A program made the position numbers and the translations under genes. Shown here one piece after another: positions 35,276 through 45,135 of a stretch of DNA of 64,000 nt. The DNA comes from Chitinophagaceae bacterium. Lineage in GTDB: Bacteria; Bacteroidota; Bacteroidia; Chitinophagales; Chitinophagaceae. The notes below the pieces were generated by a model. It was given only the letters and a program-made list of their open reading frames with translations. It did no database searches and was not told the DNA's origin. The first letter of the stretch is position 1; each line of letters starts with the position of its first letter. Where the stretch lies: contig JAHEMN010000002.1 of NCBI GenBank assembly GCA_024643645.1, positions 1 to 64,000 on the forward strand, in the 5' to 3' direction.

Positions 35276-38200
35276 TTAACGAATTAAAGTAACGGTACCT
35301 TTTTTAGTAATTACCTTGTTATCATTTGCAACAACCTCAATCATCCAAACATATACTCCTGAAGGTTGTTTCACCCCTCCAAGATTACCATCCCAACCAT
35401 CATGTAATCTGTTAGTTGAGAATAATAATTGTCCCCATCGATTAAATACCCGGAAATAATTAAGCCCTTTTATACCAACTGGTATCGGTAAAAAACGGTC
35501 GTTTCTTCCATCTCCATTAGGAGAAAATGCTGTTGCCACATAAATTTCAGGTCCTTTATATACCCGTACAGTTACAAATCCTTCGCCTTTACAACCGGCA
35601 ATGGTTGAAGTTGTTACCCTGTATTGAACTACATCACCATTTGCACCAAGCGTTACAATCGGATCAGGAATTTTAGTATCACTTAAACCTGTTGCAGGTG
35701 TCCAGGTATAATTAATGACATCCGGATCATTTGGTATAGCCAATAACTGGAACTGATCACCACTGTAACCAATAGTATCGAAAGGAAAAGTTTTTACTTT
35801 AATTGGGGGAGTTACATCAATATAAATCTGATCAGTAACCAAAGATGCACAACCATTTATGTCTGATAAAATAGAAACAGTATATGTGATATCTTTTGTA
35901 GCAGATGAAACAGGGTTTGAAATTGTCGTGCTGCTCAGATAAGTGTCAGGTGACCACAAGTATTGTGTACCACCAGTTGCCTGCAGTTGATAGGTCTGTC
36001 CGAAACATATATATCCATCTGCACCTGCATTAGGGATCGGAGCTGGATTAACGTTTACTATTACCGTATCATTTGCACTACATCTTCCTAATGTAGCAGT
36101 TACAATATATTGGGTAGTGACTGTAGGATTAGCGACAGGATTTGCAATTGTAGTACTACTTAATGCATTAGCTGGAGTCCATGCATATTGGGTTGCATTT
36201 GAGGTTAAACTTAATTGTATTGAATTCCCTTCACAAATCGTTGGGTCTGTTTGAGGAGTCATTGTAAAATTACTTCCTAATAAAACCGTAGTTGGGAAAG
36301 AAGTTGTACAACCCAGGTTATCCCTTACTGTTATTGTAAAGTTACCCGGAGCAACATTAAAAATATTACTGCTTTGCCAGTTAGTACCACCATCAATAGA
36401 ATATTCATAACCTGTATTACCGCCAGTAGCAGTTACATCTATAATACCATCATTACCTCCATCACAACTTGCAGGACTGTTAGCCGAAGTTGCATTTAAT
36501 GCAACAGGTTCTGTTACAGAAACGGTTTGAGTAGTTATGCAATTGTTAGCATCCCTGATCGTAATAGTATAAGATCCGGCAGCTACATTAAAAATATTAT
36601 TACTCTGCCAGACAGTACCTCCATCGATCGAATACTCATAAGGTGATATACCACCGCCAGAGCTAATAGTAATAATGCCATTATTTTGGCCATTACAAAT
36701 AACCGGTACAAATGCTGAAGAAGCAGTCAACGGTGTAGGCTCAGATACCGAAATGGATAAACTTCCCACACATCCGTTACTCTCTCTGTAAAAAACAGTA
36801 TAATTTCCTGCTGCTAATCCATTAAATACATTACTACCCTGCCAACTGATTCCGTCCAATGAATATTCAAATGGTGCTGTACCGATAGTTGGTTGAGTAA
36901 CAATTATCGATCCTGTAGCTGAACCACTACATAATGCATCTGTTTTACTTGCAGTTGTAAATAGAGCAGCTCCGGATGGTATGGACACATTAATTGAATT
37001 CGTAACACATCCTATTCCATCTGTTACAACTATTGTGTGTGAACCTGTCATTAATCCTGTAAATGTATAAGGTGCTGTACCAGGAACAGCTGCAGCACCA
37101 TCAATAGAAAAAGTATAAGGCGCAACGCCTCCGTTAGGAGTAACTGTTATGGTTCCATTTGCTGCTCCACTACACGTAGTAGGTGCTGCTGAAGTAGTAG
37201 CTGTTAATGTTGGACCAGCCAGAACACTTTGAGTGATAGATCTTGTACAACCAAAATTATCAGTAATGATAATTGTATGACTTCCCGAAGAAACATTATT
37301 AAACGTATATGGACTTGCTCCACTCTGTACAGGTCCTCCATCTAATTGAAATGTAAATGGTGCTGTCCCTGCTGTTGCAGTAATGGTGATCGATCCGTTT
37401 GAAGCTGTTGGACATGTTGTTGCTGCACTTGTTGCATTAGCTGTAACGCCTGTACCAACTGCAACATTGACACTTATAGGATTAGAAGTACAACCTGAAC
37501 TAAGGTCAGTTACAATTACTGTATGTACACCAGGACTAACATTATTAAAAGTATATGGCAATACACCGGGCTGTGCTATACCGCCATCCAGTGTAAATGT
37601 ATATGGCCCTATTCCACCAGCTGTATTGATCGTTATCGCTCCATTATTTACACCGCTGCATGAACTTGCTGCCGAAGACGATGTAGCCGGAAGTGCCCCC
37701 GCTAAAGTAACTGTTACAGGAATAGTACGGGTACATAGTAAACTTGCATCTCTGACTTCCACATTGTATATACCGGCTGTTAAACCATTAAATACATTGC
37801 TGCTTTGCCATGTAACTCCATTCAAAGAATATTCATAAGGTGCTGTTCCACCTGTTACTCCTGTTATTGTTATTGAACCATTGCTTGATCCGCAAGATGC
37901 AGCTGCTGAAGAACCATTTCCGGTTAACCCTGCTGATCTGTTAACCCTAACTGTATCAGTTCCAAAAATCTCAACTGCAGGATCATCAAACTTTTCATAT
38001 ACAGACCGAATAACATATGATGTAATTGCGCCAACCGGAGAACAAACATTGGGAAATGATGCTTCAAGATTTCCATTTCCAACACTGGCAGTTGTACCGG
38101 TTGCTATAAGTGTTCCTCCTAGATCATATAATTCAACTCTCTTTAAAAGTGAAGTACCTGTTGAAGGAACAAATCGCCATGTTTCATTCATATTTACAGC

Positions 38201-38986
38201 TCCCCAGGTAGGACCTAATGCAGTTCTTCCCGGAGCCATCATTCCTTGCGTTTTTGTAAAATCCTGAATACCCACAATGGCCCTTCCTGAATTCCAGGAG
38301 GTGCAGGTTTGCTTACTCATAATATTTACTTCAATAATACCTGTAGATTCATATAGAATGATCTGATGTGTATTTTCAAACAATCCTGTACATGAAGAAC
38401 CAAATAATGGCACTTTATAAAAACTCAATATCCATCTGCGATGTGGTGCTACTCCCCAAACCTGGTATTGAATTCGTTGCGTTGGTTGCGCAACGTTAGG
38501 ATTAAGATCATGGTTGGGCCCCATAATTAAAGCTCTGTCATAAGCTGTGCTTGGCAAATCAGATCCTATCGACCAGTGTGCAAATAAGTTTGCTTTAGAG
38601 ATATCAAAACTTAAAAAACCGTTTGTACTTGCAATAAGTGAATTATATACAGTACCATAAAATGGAAAAGGGAATCCCATATTGATCACACTTGTATAAG
38701 TATCATCTACTGTAAGACCTGATGGGGTACCTGCCGGATCGTTTGGAGCAAGGTAAACAGGAAAGCAACCTGTAGCATTGGGTGAAATGCGATTTAAAGT
38801 ATATGTATTTGATAGTCGCTTAATATCGGGAATAATCCCTTTTAATGTAATACACAAACCAGGAGGACATCCCGGCACCAAAGTATCTCTGGAACAATTG
38901 AATGAAAAACTTTGTGCTTTAGAAACTTCAGAAAAAAACAGAAAAAAACTAATGTAAACACATAACCGAAGAATAAACCGCATCAT
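35276..38986 (-). CDS. T9SS type B secreted protein with SprB-like repeats
   Basis: This 1236-residue surface or secreted protein has a signal peptide ending near SEVSKAQ (about 25). An N-terminal region (about 30-350) is shared with the protein at 42427-44643. About seven SprB-like repeats follow (about 350-880), each with an N-G-x-I-x-I strand and a PYEYSLNG or PYTFTLDGG-like turn. Next come about three Ig/PKD-like modules (YAWTPANALSSTTIANP and similar). The C-terminal about 85 residues form the gliding-motility-type sorting domain: FSPNGDGRNDRFLP, FNRWGQLLF, GWDG, GTVTLIR. It is expected to leave the cell through type IX secretion. Adhesion or gliding is likely by family analogy. Confidence 0.9.
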   Translation of the reverse strand: MMRFILRLCVYISFFLFFSEVSKAQSFSFNCSRDTLVPGCPPGLCITLKGIIPDIKRLSNTYTLNRISPNATGCFPVYLAPNDPAGTPSGLTVDDTYTSVINMGFPFPFYGTVYNSLIASTNGFLSFDISKANLFAHWSIGSDLPSTAYDRALIMGPNHDLNPNVAQPTQRIQYQVWGVAPHRRWILSFYKVPLFGSSCTGLFENTHQIILYESTGIIEVNIMSKQTCTSWNSGRAIVGIQDFTKTQGMMAPGRTALGPTWGAVNMNETWRFVPSTGTSLLKRVELYDLGGTLIATGTTASVGNGNLEASFPNVCSPVGAITSYVIRSVYEKFDDPAVEIFGTDTVRVNRSAGLTGNGSSAAASCGSSNGSITITGVTGGTAPYEYSLNGVTWQSSNVFNGLTAGIYNVEVRDASLLCTRTIPVTVTLAGALPATSSSAASSCSGVNNGAITINTAGGIGPYTFTLDGGIAQPGVLPYTFNNVSPGVHTVIVTDLSSGCTSNPISVNVAVGTGVTANATSAATTCPTASNGSITITATAGTAPFTFQLDGGPVQSGASPYTFNNVSSGSHTIIITDNFGCTRSITQSVLAGPTLTATTSAAPTTCSGAANGTITVTPNGGVAPYTFSIDGAAAVPGTAPYTFTGLMTGSHTIVVTDGIGCVTNSINVSIPSGAALFTTASKTDALCSGSATGSIIVTQPTIGTAPFEYSLDGISWQGSNVFNGLAAGNYTVFYRESNGCVGSLSISVSEPTPLTASSAFVPVICNGQNNGIITISSGGGISPYEYSIDGGTVWQSNNIFNVAAGSYTITIRDANNCITTQTVSVTEPVALNATSANSPASCDGGNDGIIDVTATGGNTGYEYSIDGGTNWQSSNIFNVAPGNFTITVRDNLGCTTSFPTTVLLGSNFTMTPQTDPTICEGNSIQLSLTSNATQYAWTPANALSSTTIANPVANPTVTTQYIVTATLGRCSANDTVIVNVNPAPIPNAGADGYICFGQTYQLQATGGTQYLWSPDTYLSSTTISNPVSSATKDITYTVSILSDINGCASLVTDQIYIDVTPPIKVKTFPFDTIGYSGDQFQLLAIPNDPDVINYTWTPATGLSDTKIPDPIVTLGANGDVVQYRVTTSTIAGCKGEGFVTVRVYKGPEIYVATAFSPNGDGRNDRFLPIPVGIKGLNYFRVFNRWGQLLFSTNRLHDGWDGNLGGVKQPSGVYVWMIEVVANDNKVITKKGTVTLIR

Positions 38987-39113
38987 AAAATTAAAAAAAT
39001 GATTTACTGGTGCTAGAACAGCCTAAAACCAACCCGTAAGATAGTAAATTAAAAGTTGAAATTCAAGGAAGTGACAGCTGATTTATAAAGCAAAATGATT
39101 GAAATCATGGAGT

Positions 39114-41351
39114 TTATGAAGGAATATCTTCCATATCATATCGTTCAACCGATTCAATGCCCGGAAGATTGAGTAATTGCTGTACCAAATTGTCTAATTC
39201 TTCTTTATCATGAACAAAAAGCCTGATATTTCCTTTGAATAATCCCTCTTTTGCTTCAATTGTCAAAGCAGAAATATTTATTTTAAGATCCCCAGATATC
39301 AGCATGGTTATTTTATTGACCACTCCCACATCATCCATCCCAATAATCTTAATACCGGTCAGAAATGAGATCTCTTTGTTTTTGGCCCATTTAGTTTTCA
39401 CTACCCGATGTCCATAGTTGGACAAAAGCTTTGTAGCATTTGGGCAATTAGTACGGTGAATGGTCAAGCCCTTTCCTGTAGTTACAAAACCAAAAACATC
39501 ATCTCCCGGTATTGGCTTGCAACAATTTGCAAGATTATAAACTATCTTATCACTACTTTCTCCAAATATTACCAATTCAGTTTCCTTCTTGCCCGGTTGA
39601 GGAACATATTCAGGTTTTTCAGTCTGAATCTTTACTGGTTTAGGAGCTTCAATTTTATCTCCATGAACATTGAATTCTTTCAGGTCCTTAAGGTCAATAT
39701 TCTTTATGGCTACCTGGTAAAAGAGATCAAGGTTTGAACCTAATTTATACCAATGCACCAGTTCATCAATATTGTGTTGTGACATCGGCACCCCAACACC
39801 TTCCAGTTTTCGCTGCAAAGTATATTTCCCCTCATCAGCTACTTCTCTTTTCTCTTCCTTCAAAGCATCCCTGATCCTTCCTTTTGCTTTGGAAGTAACA
39901 ACAAACGTTAACCAATCTTCTGAAGCTTTTTGTTTATTACTTGTAATGATCTCTACCTGGTCACCACTGTGTAATTTATGACTGATAGGAACTAATTTAT
40001 GATTCACTTTAGCACCGATGGTCTTTACTCCAATTGCACTATGTATTGCAAATGCAAAATCAAGAGCAGTAGATCCTACAGGTAACATCTTTACATCTCC
40101 CTTTGGAGTATACACATAAATTTCCTCTGCAAGAAAACTTGTTTTAAAGTCTTGCAGAAAATCTATTCCGTCTGTTTCCTGGTTACTGATCACTTCCCTT
40201 ATTTGTTGAAACCATTTATCAAAACGACTTTCATCAGTAGTTCCTTCTTTATATTTCCAATGTGCAGCTAATCCTTTTTCCGCTATTTCATTCATTCTTT
40301 TTGTACGTATCTGTACTTCCACCCATCTACCCTGTGGACCCATCACAGTTGTGTGCAACGCTTCATATCCATTTGATTTTGGATTACTCAACCAATCTCT
40401 TAATCTTTCCGGTGATGGGGTGTATTCATCTGTGATCATGGAATAAACTTTCCAGCAATCTTCTTTCTCTTTAGCAGGAGGAGAATCAAGTATTGCACGG
40501 ATAGCAAACAGGTCATATACTTCTTCAAAATCTACACCCTTCTTCTTCATCTTATTCCAGATAGAATGAATGCTTTTGGGACGACCATAAATTTCCCCCT
40601 TAAGATTAGCCTTATCAATCTTTTCTTTTATCGGTTTTATAAATTCATTGATGTATCGGGATCTTTCTTTTTTTGTTTCTGATAACTTTCTTGCAATGTC
40701 TTTATAAATTTCCGGCTCCATATATTTCATAGCCAGGTCTTCCATTTCTGTTTTTATATTATAAAGACCCATCCTGTGTGCCAGCGGAGCATAAACATAG
40801 ACTGTTTCAGAAGCTATTTTTAATTGCTTTTCTCTCTTCATACTGTCTAGTGTACGCATATTATGCAACCGATCAGCCAGCTTCATAAGAATAACCCTGG
40901 GGTCGTCTGTAAGGGTAAGTAATATCTTTTTAAAATTTTCTGCCTGTTGTGAAGCATTGACATCAATGACATTTGAGATTTTGGTGAGACCATCGACGAT
41001 CTTTGATATTTCTTCTCCAAATTCCCTTTTTATATCATCTAAAGAAATATCTGTGTCCTCGACGGTATCATGTAATAATGCACAAATTGTAGAACGTACT
41101 CCTAAGCCAATTTCCTCTACACATATTTTTGCCACTGCAATAGGATGAAGAATATATGGCTCACCACTTTTTCTCCGCATTGTTTTATGTGCTTCTGCTG
41201 CCATTTCAAATGCAATACGGATCAGGTTCTTATCACCCGGTTTTAATTTAACCTTTAATACCTTCAATAGGGAACGATATTCCCTGAGGATAAGCTTCTT
41301 TTCCTCCTCATCGTTTAGATTATACTTCGGTATCTGGGCAATAGTTTCCAT
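39114..41351 (-). CDS. spoT: (p)ppGpp synthetase/hydrolase (Rel/SpoT)
   Basis: This 745-residue long RSH protein makes and degrades the stringent-response alarmone. The HD hydrolase domain has GEPYILHPIAVAKI and LLHDTVEDTDI (about 55-110), which are intact, so hydrolysis is expected. The synthetase domain includes GRPKSIHSIWNKM, YDLFAIRAI and YEALHTTVMGPQGRWVEVQI. A TGS domain (VYTPKGDVKMLP, about 410), a conserved-cysteine/zinc-finger region (NCCKPIPGDDVFGF), and a C-terminal ACT domain (about 670-740) complete it. It is a single unit between the two T9SS genes, with a terminator ending the upstream operon. Confidence 0.96.
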   Translation of the reverse strand: METIAQIPKYNLNDEEEKKLILREYRSLLKVLKVKLKPGDKNLIRIAFEMAAEAHKTMRRKSGEPYILHPIAVAKICVEEIGLGVRSTICALLHDTVEDTDISLDDIKREFGEEISKIVDGLTKISNVIDVNASQQAENFKKILLTLTDDPRVILMKLADRLHNMRTLDSMKREKQLKIASETVYVYAPLAHRMGLYNIKTEMEDLAMKYMEPEIYKDIARKLSETKKERSRYINEFIKPIKEKIDKANLKGEIYGRPKSIHSIWNKMKKKGVDFEEVYDLFAIRAILDSPPAKEKEDCWKVYSMITDEYTPSPERLRDWLSNPKSNGYEALHTTVMGPQGRWVEVQIRTKRMNEIAEKGLAAHWKYKEGTTDESRFDKWFQQIREVISNQETDGIDFLQDFKTSFLAEEIYVYTPKGDVKMLPVGSTALDFAFAIHSAIGVKTIGAKVNHKLVPISHKLHSGDQVEIITSNKQKASEDWLTFVVTSKAKGRIRDALKEEKREVADEGKYTLQRKLEGVGVPMSQHNIDELVHWYKLGSNLDLFYQVAIKNIDLKDLKEFNVHGDKIEAPKPVKIQTEKPEYVPQPGKKETELVIFGESSDKIVYNLANCCKPIPGDDVFGFVTTGKGLTIHRTNCPNATKLLSNYGHRVVKTKWAKNKEISFLTGIKIIGMDDVGVVNKITMLISGDLKINISALTIEAKEGLFKGNIRLFVHDKEELDNLVQQLLNLPGIESVERYDMEDIPS

Positions 41352-41454
41352 TGTCTACGAATTTACTGATTAAAGCTTATAGCTCAAAAGAGTGTACAAT
41401 AAATCCAACAAATATTTTTTATGAGATTTTCAATTTAAAGATCAGACTATAAAA

Positions 41455-41490
41455 AAAGGATAAGTGTTTATGAAAAACAGCTTACCCTTT
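41455..41490 (-). terminator. terminator of the PorP/SprF operon
   Basis: A long imperfect stem AAAGG-a-TAAG-TGTTT / AAACA-g-CTTA-c-CCTTT, followed on the minus strand by TTTTTTT, lies 21 bases past the stop. Confidence 0.85.
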
Positions 41491-41511
41491 ATTAAAATTA
41501 TTCCCTATACT

Positions 41512-42408
41512 CTATTTCAAAAAATCATATTTCAATAAAACCTCATGACCATTTGATCCTTTATCATAAACACTAAGCGGCGTTCTGAAAATATCAAAAC
41601 AATATCCAATTGTAAACTTCTTTTGCACTTTTACTCCGGCAGAGATCATCCAGCTTTGTCTGGCCCTTAATGCAACTCCCCACCAAAAAACTTCTTTATG
41701 TTCTACTCTGGCTCCCCCCTGAAATTCCAATGGTGCATTTGGAAGATAAATGAAAAGAATATTAGGGATGATCTTTGTACTTTCATCCACTTGCCATTGA
41801 TAATTGCTATGTAAGTAATAATGACGGTAAAGCCTTGCTTCTTCTGTACGGCTTAAATTCCCGCTGTAAAAATCCAATTTAGATTGTAACAATTGGCTTA
41901 CCGAAGCTCCAATTTGAAACTTCGTACCATTATAAGATACACCAAACCCGGCATCACCTTTAAACCGGTTAGCTGCACCAGCCAGCACAGGGTCATTTCC
42001 TAAAGACTCTTGCAATTTGGATTTGTCAATAGAAAATTGCTGAAATCTTGCTTCTAACCCTAATGAAAAAGTACCTCCCTTTTTTAATGGAATATGATAG
42101 GCGTATGCTGTTTGTAAACCTGTTCTTTTTGTTGGTCCGGTAACATCATTATAAATATAACCACCAATACCAACTTTTGCATTCTTCAGATACGCAGAAC
42201 CAAAGAGTATTGCTGTTTGAGGTCCACCATCAATACCTTCCCACATAGAACGATATGATGCACCAATCACTCCATGTTGAGATGCACCTGCAGTAGCAGG
42301 ATTGTGCAGGTTTCCATGCTGATCATATAAAGAAGCAACAGTTAATTGCTGAGCTTCAACAGAGTTTACAATCATAACACCAAGAAAAAAATATATAATA
42401 CGTTTCAT
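41512..42408 (-). CDS. PorP/SprF family T9SS outer-membrane protein
   Basis: This 298-residue outer-membrane barrel has a signal peptide (MKRIIYFFLGVMIVNSVEAQ). Family features include SLYDQHGNLHNPATAGASQHG near the start, GASYRSMWEGIDGGPQT, and repeated amphipathic beta strands to a final LLKYDFLK. PorP/SprF proteins are partners that hold or present type B T9SS substrates at the surface. It lies 18 bases downstream of the 738-residue type B protein, the usual pairing. Confidence 0.9.
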   Translation of the reverse strand: MKRIIYFFLGVMIVNSVEAQQLTVASLYDQHGNLHNPATAGASQHGVIGASYRSMWEGIDGGPQTAILFGSAYLKNAKVGIGGYIYNDVTGPTKRTGLQTAYAYHIPLKKGGTFSLGLEARFQQFSIDKSKLQESLGNDPVLAGAANRFKGDAGFGVSYNGTKFQIGASVSQLLQSKLDFYSGNLSRTEEARLYRHYYLHSNYQWQVDESTKIIPNILFIYLPNAPLEFQGGARVEHKEVFWWGVALRARQSWMISAGVKVQKKFTIGYCFDIFRTPLSVYDKGSNGHEVLLKYDFLK

Positions 42409-42426
42409 AAATTCTTATTTAAAAAA

Positions 42427-44643
42427 TTATCTCAAAATGGTAAGGTTACCTTTCAACACCACTGCTTTTCCATTTATTAAATTGAAATCAATCACATAAT
42501 AATAAGTGCCGTCTGCCACTGGCTTTCCTTTGTATGTACCATTCCAGGTATTTTTATAGTCATTTGATTCAAATACTTTATTTCCATATCTGTTGAAAAC
42601 CTGTGCTCTTGCTTTCACCAGGCAATTGCCATTGGTAATTAGCCATAAGTCATTAATACCATCACCATTTGGTGTAAACGCATTCATTGGTTTTACACAA
42701 TAGGGAACTACTGTGATAGTAAGATCATCTGTAGCAATACATCCTAACGGAGTAGTTACGCTTAACGTATATGTGGTAGTTGCCTGCGGAGAAGCAACCG
42801 GTGCCAATATTGAAGTTGAATTTAATCCTACTGATGGAGTCCATAAAAAAGTTCCGGCCGAACCAGTTGCCTGTATCTGGTATGTATCTCCGGCAATTAT
42901 CGTAGCATCCTGACCTGCATTTACTGAAGCACCCGGCGCAACATTCATAGTTACGGTTCGTGTTGCAGTACAAGAACCCAGTTGTACTGTTAATGTATAT
43001 GTTGTTGATGTTTGAGGCGATAATACCGGATTTAGAATAGCAGGATTACTTACACCAGTTGTTGGTGACCAGCTATAAGTTGTTCCATTTGAAGTAAAAT
43101 TTGGCGTATAGCTTGCTCCGTTACAAATACTACTTTGCTGATTGGCACTAACGTTTAAGTTATTTGTAAACGAAAGTGTTATTGATTGAGATGCAGTACA
43201 ATTGGAAGCATCCCTGACAACAACATTATATGTACCACCGGCTAAACTGTTGAATGTGTTTCCACTTTGGTAAGTAGTACCTCCATTTATACTATATTGA
43301 TATGGGGATGTTCCTCCTGATGGAGTAATTGTAATTGATCCACCATTACAATCAGCATCTGTTTTAGTAACAGTAATAGAAAGTGTATTTATTAATGTAA
43401 TAGTTACCTGTTGTATTGCTGATGGACAGGTAGTACCTACCACTCTTGCTATTACATTATAATTACCTGGAGCAACATTATTAAAAATATTAGAAGATTG
43501 ATAAGTAGCACCTCCATTAATACTGTATTCAAATGGCCCCTGTTGTCCACCTGTAACTGTTACTGTAATTGTTCCGTTTGCAGAACAGGATGCATCTGTT
43601 TTAGCAACTGTTATATCCGGACCCAATCCTTTTTTTACAAAAACAGTATCAGTAAAAATTACATCCTGTAACGGATCGCCAATGCAATCAACATATTTAA
43701 CTCTGATAACATAAGCTGTACTATCCAAAGTTGGGCAAACATTCGGGAAATTTAAATTCAACACCCCGGGTGAAAGTGTACTTGTATCCGCTGTTGCCAC
43801 CACTGTTCCATTCACTTCCAATACAGCACTTTTGAACCTTGATGCACCGGATGTTGGAATAAATCTAAAACAAGAATCCATCCCTGTAGTACCCCAAACA
43901 GTAGCATTTTTTCCAGGTGCAGCTATAGCATTTGTTCTACTTTGATCCTGCATTCCAAGAATAGCAAGACCACTGTTCCAGGCAGTACAAAAAGGTTTAT
44001 CCTTAATATATACTTCAACGATACCTGTACTTTCATATAGTACCATTTGATGAGTTGCCCTTGGTACAGTACAACTGGATCCAAAGAATGGCATATCGTT
44101 ATAGCTTGCAATAAATCTTCTTTGTGGAGCAGTACCTTCTACCCTCCATTCAATCTTTTTATTTGGTGAACTTATATTTGGATTAATGTCATGATATGGG
44201 CCAAATATCATAGAAGGTGCATAAGTTGAATTAGGGATGGCACCTGTTGTTGAACTGATAGAATAACCACTTCCGGTACCAGCTCTTGAAATATCAAAAG
44301 TGATAGCTGAATTTGACCCCATAATCAAGGAAGAATAATTACTGCCATAAAAGCAAAAATTAAATCCGGGAGATATTACCGGACTCCAGGTATCATCAAT
44401 ATATATCTGAGTAACTTCATTTCCCGAAGGAGTTGTATAATTAAAAGGCACATATCCGGGATTAGTAATTACATATCCATTTGTACCTTTTATATGTGGG
44501 ACCTGCACAGTAATGGGTGTACAAGAAGCTCCACATGGCAGATCAATATTCCTGTTAGGAATTGTAAATACAGTGGCCGGATTTTGTGCAAATCCATTGA
44601 TAAATAAGAAAATACCTGAAATAAAGAAAAGAACCCTTCTCAT
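42427..44643 (-). CDS. T9SS type B secreted protein, paralogue of 35276-38986
   Basis: This 738-residue protein has a signal peptide (MRRVLFFISGIFLFINGFAQ). An N-terminal region of about 330 residues matches that of the 1236-residue protein position by position (for example LYESTGIVEVYI versus LYESTGIIEVNI; FPNVCPTL versus FPNVCSPV). Two SprB-like repeats (about 345-495) and two Ig/PKD-like modules (about 500-640) follow. The C-terminal type B sorting domain is AFTPNGDGINDLW, FNRYGNKVF, TWNGTYKGK, GNLTILR. It is first in an operon with the PorP/SprF gene. Confidence 0.9.
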   Translation of the reverse strand: MRRVLFFISGIFLFINGFAQNPATVFTIPNRNIDLPCGASCTPITVQVPHIKGTNGYVITNPGYVPFNYTTPSGNEVTQIYIDDTWSPVISPGFNFCFYGSNYSSLIMGSNSAITFDISRAGTGSGYSISSTTGAIPNSTYAPSMIFGPYHDINPNISSPNKKIEWRVEGTAPQRRFIASYNDMPFFGSSCTVPRATHQMVLYESTGIVEVYIKDKPFCTAWNSGLAILGMQDQSRTNAIAAPGKNATVWGTTGMDSCFRFIPTSGASRFKSAVLEVNGTVVATADTSTLSPGVLNLNFPNVCPTLDSTAYVIRVKYVDCIGDPLQDVIFTDTVFVKKGLGPDITVAKTDASCSANGTITVTVTGGQQGPFEYSINGGATYQSSNIFNNVAPGNYNVIARVVGTTCPSAIQQVTITLINTLSITVTKTDADCNGGSITITPSGGTSPYQYSINGGTTYQSGNTFNSLAGGTYNVVVRDASNCTASQSITLSFTNNLNVSANQQSSICNGASYTPNFTSNGTTYSWSPTTGVSNPAILNPVLSPQTSTTYTLTVQLGSCTATRTVTMNVAPGASVNAGQDATIIAGDTYQIQATGSAGTFLWTPSVGLNSTSILAPVASPQATTTYTLSVTTPLGCIATDDLTITVVPYCVKPMNAFTPNGDGINDLWLITNGNCLVKARAQVFNRYGNKVFESNDYKNTWNGTYKGKPVADGTYYYVIDFNLINGKAVVLKGNLTILR

Positions 44644-44853
44644 CAGTAGTTAGTTTAATTGAATAATTTAATCCTGCAACTAAATGTTTAGCTGCGTTTT
44701 CATGACCATTTTTAGTAGAAATAAGTAAAAAATAACTCCGGAAGATATTGGGGATATATCAAACGTACAATAATTAATATAATTATGAAAGCGAATCACT
44801 CCTTTTTTAAGTATTATCCTTTAAATATTACTTTAAAAAAAGTAAAAATGCCC

Positions 44854-44861
44854 TACATTTG
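44854..44861 (+). promoter_or_regulatory. -7 box for the tRNA-Leu transcript
   Basis: TACATTTG, a perfect TAnnTTTG, about 74 bases before the tRNA. A 6-bp inverted repeat CAACCC/GGGTTG (44862-44888) follows in the leader. The rest of the 44644-44934 gap is AT-rich with nothing else seen. Confidence 0.5.
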
Positions 44862-44934
44862 CAACCCAAAAGAATGGGCTTCGGGTTGAGAATTCATGTA
44901 AGTTTAATTTGAATTTTAATCCCATTTTGAATTG

Positions 44935-45016
44935 CCGGATGTGGTGAAATTGGTAGACACGTCAGACTTAGGATCTGATGCCGCAAGGTGTGGGGGTTCG
45001 AGTCCCTTCATCCGGA
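44935..45016 (+). tRNA. tRNA-Leu (anticodon UAG)
   Basis: A cloverleaf of 82 bases: acceptor CCGGATG / CATCCGG, D-arm GTG/CAC with the AATTGGTAGA loop, anticodon stem TCAGA/TCTGA with loop CTTAGGA (anticodon TAG), a long variable arm (TGCCGCAAGGTG) as in class II tRNAs, and a T-loop TTCGAGT. The T-stem has two G-U pairs. The discriminator is A; CCA is not encoded (CTA follows). Confidence 0.95.
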
Positions 45017-45037
45017 CTAAAGGAAGTTCGAAAAGAT

Positions 45038-45111
45038 GAACAAGGAATAACGAATGATGAAGTAACCCTTTTTTTGAGGTTATCTACTTCGATGTTCTTT
45101 ATTCCTTGTTT
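45038..45111 (+). repeat. REP-like long imperfect hairpin
   Basis: The left arm starts GAACAAGGAATAA and the right arm ends TTATTCCTTGTT; inside, GAAGTA pairs with TACTTC and AACC with GGTT around a CTTTTTTTGA loop. It sits between tRNA-Leu and tig. It may end the tRNA transcript or be a copy of a dispersed repeat. Confidence 0.65.
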
Positions 45112-45135
45112 TTTATTCACTATTTAAAAGATATT

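Noticed and set aside
36300-37880. CRISPR array or DNA satellite
   Set aside because: The periodic DNA is coding: units are of unequal length, lack identical repeats with unique spacers, and translate into SprB-like repeats.
37383-38267. Plus-strand ORFs of 151 and 128 residues inside the SprB-repeat gene
   Set aside because: They are antisense shadows of repetitive, low-complexity coding DNA; the minus-strand protein has clear domains through the same bases.
45106-45135. Upstream TTG start of tig
   Set aside because: It falls in the right arm of the REP-like hairpin; the family start is the ATG at 45136.
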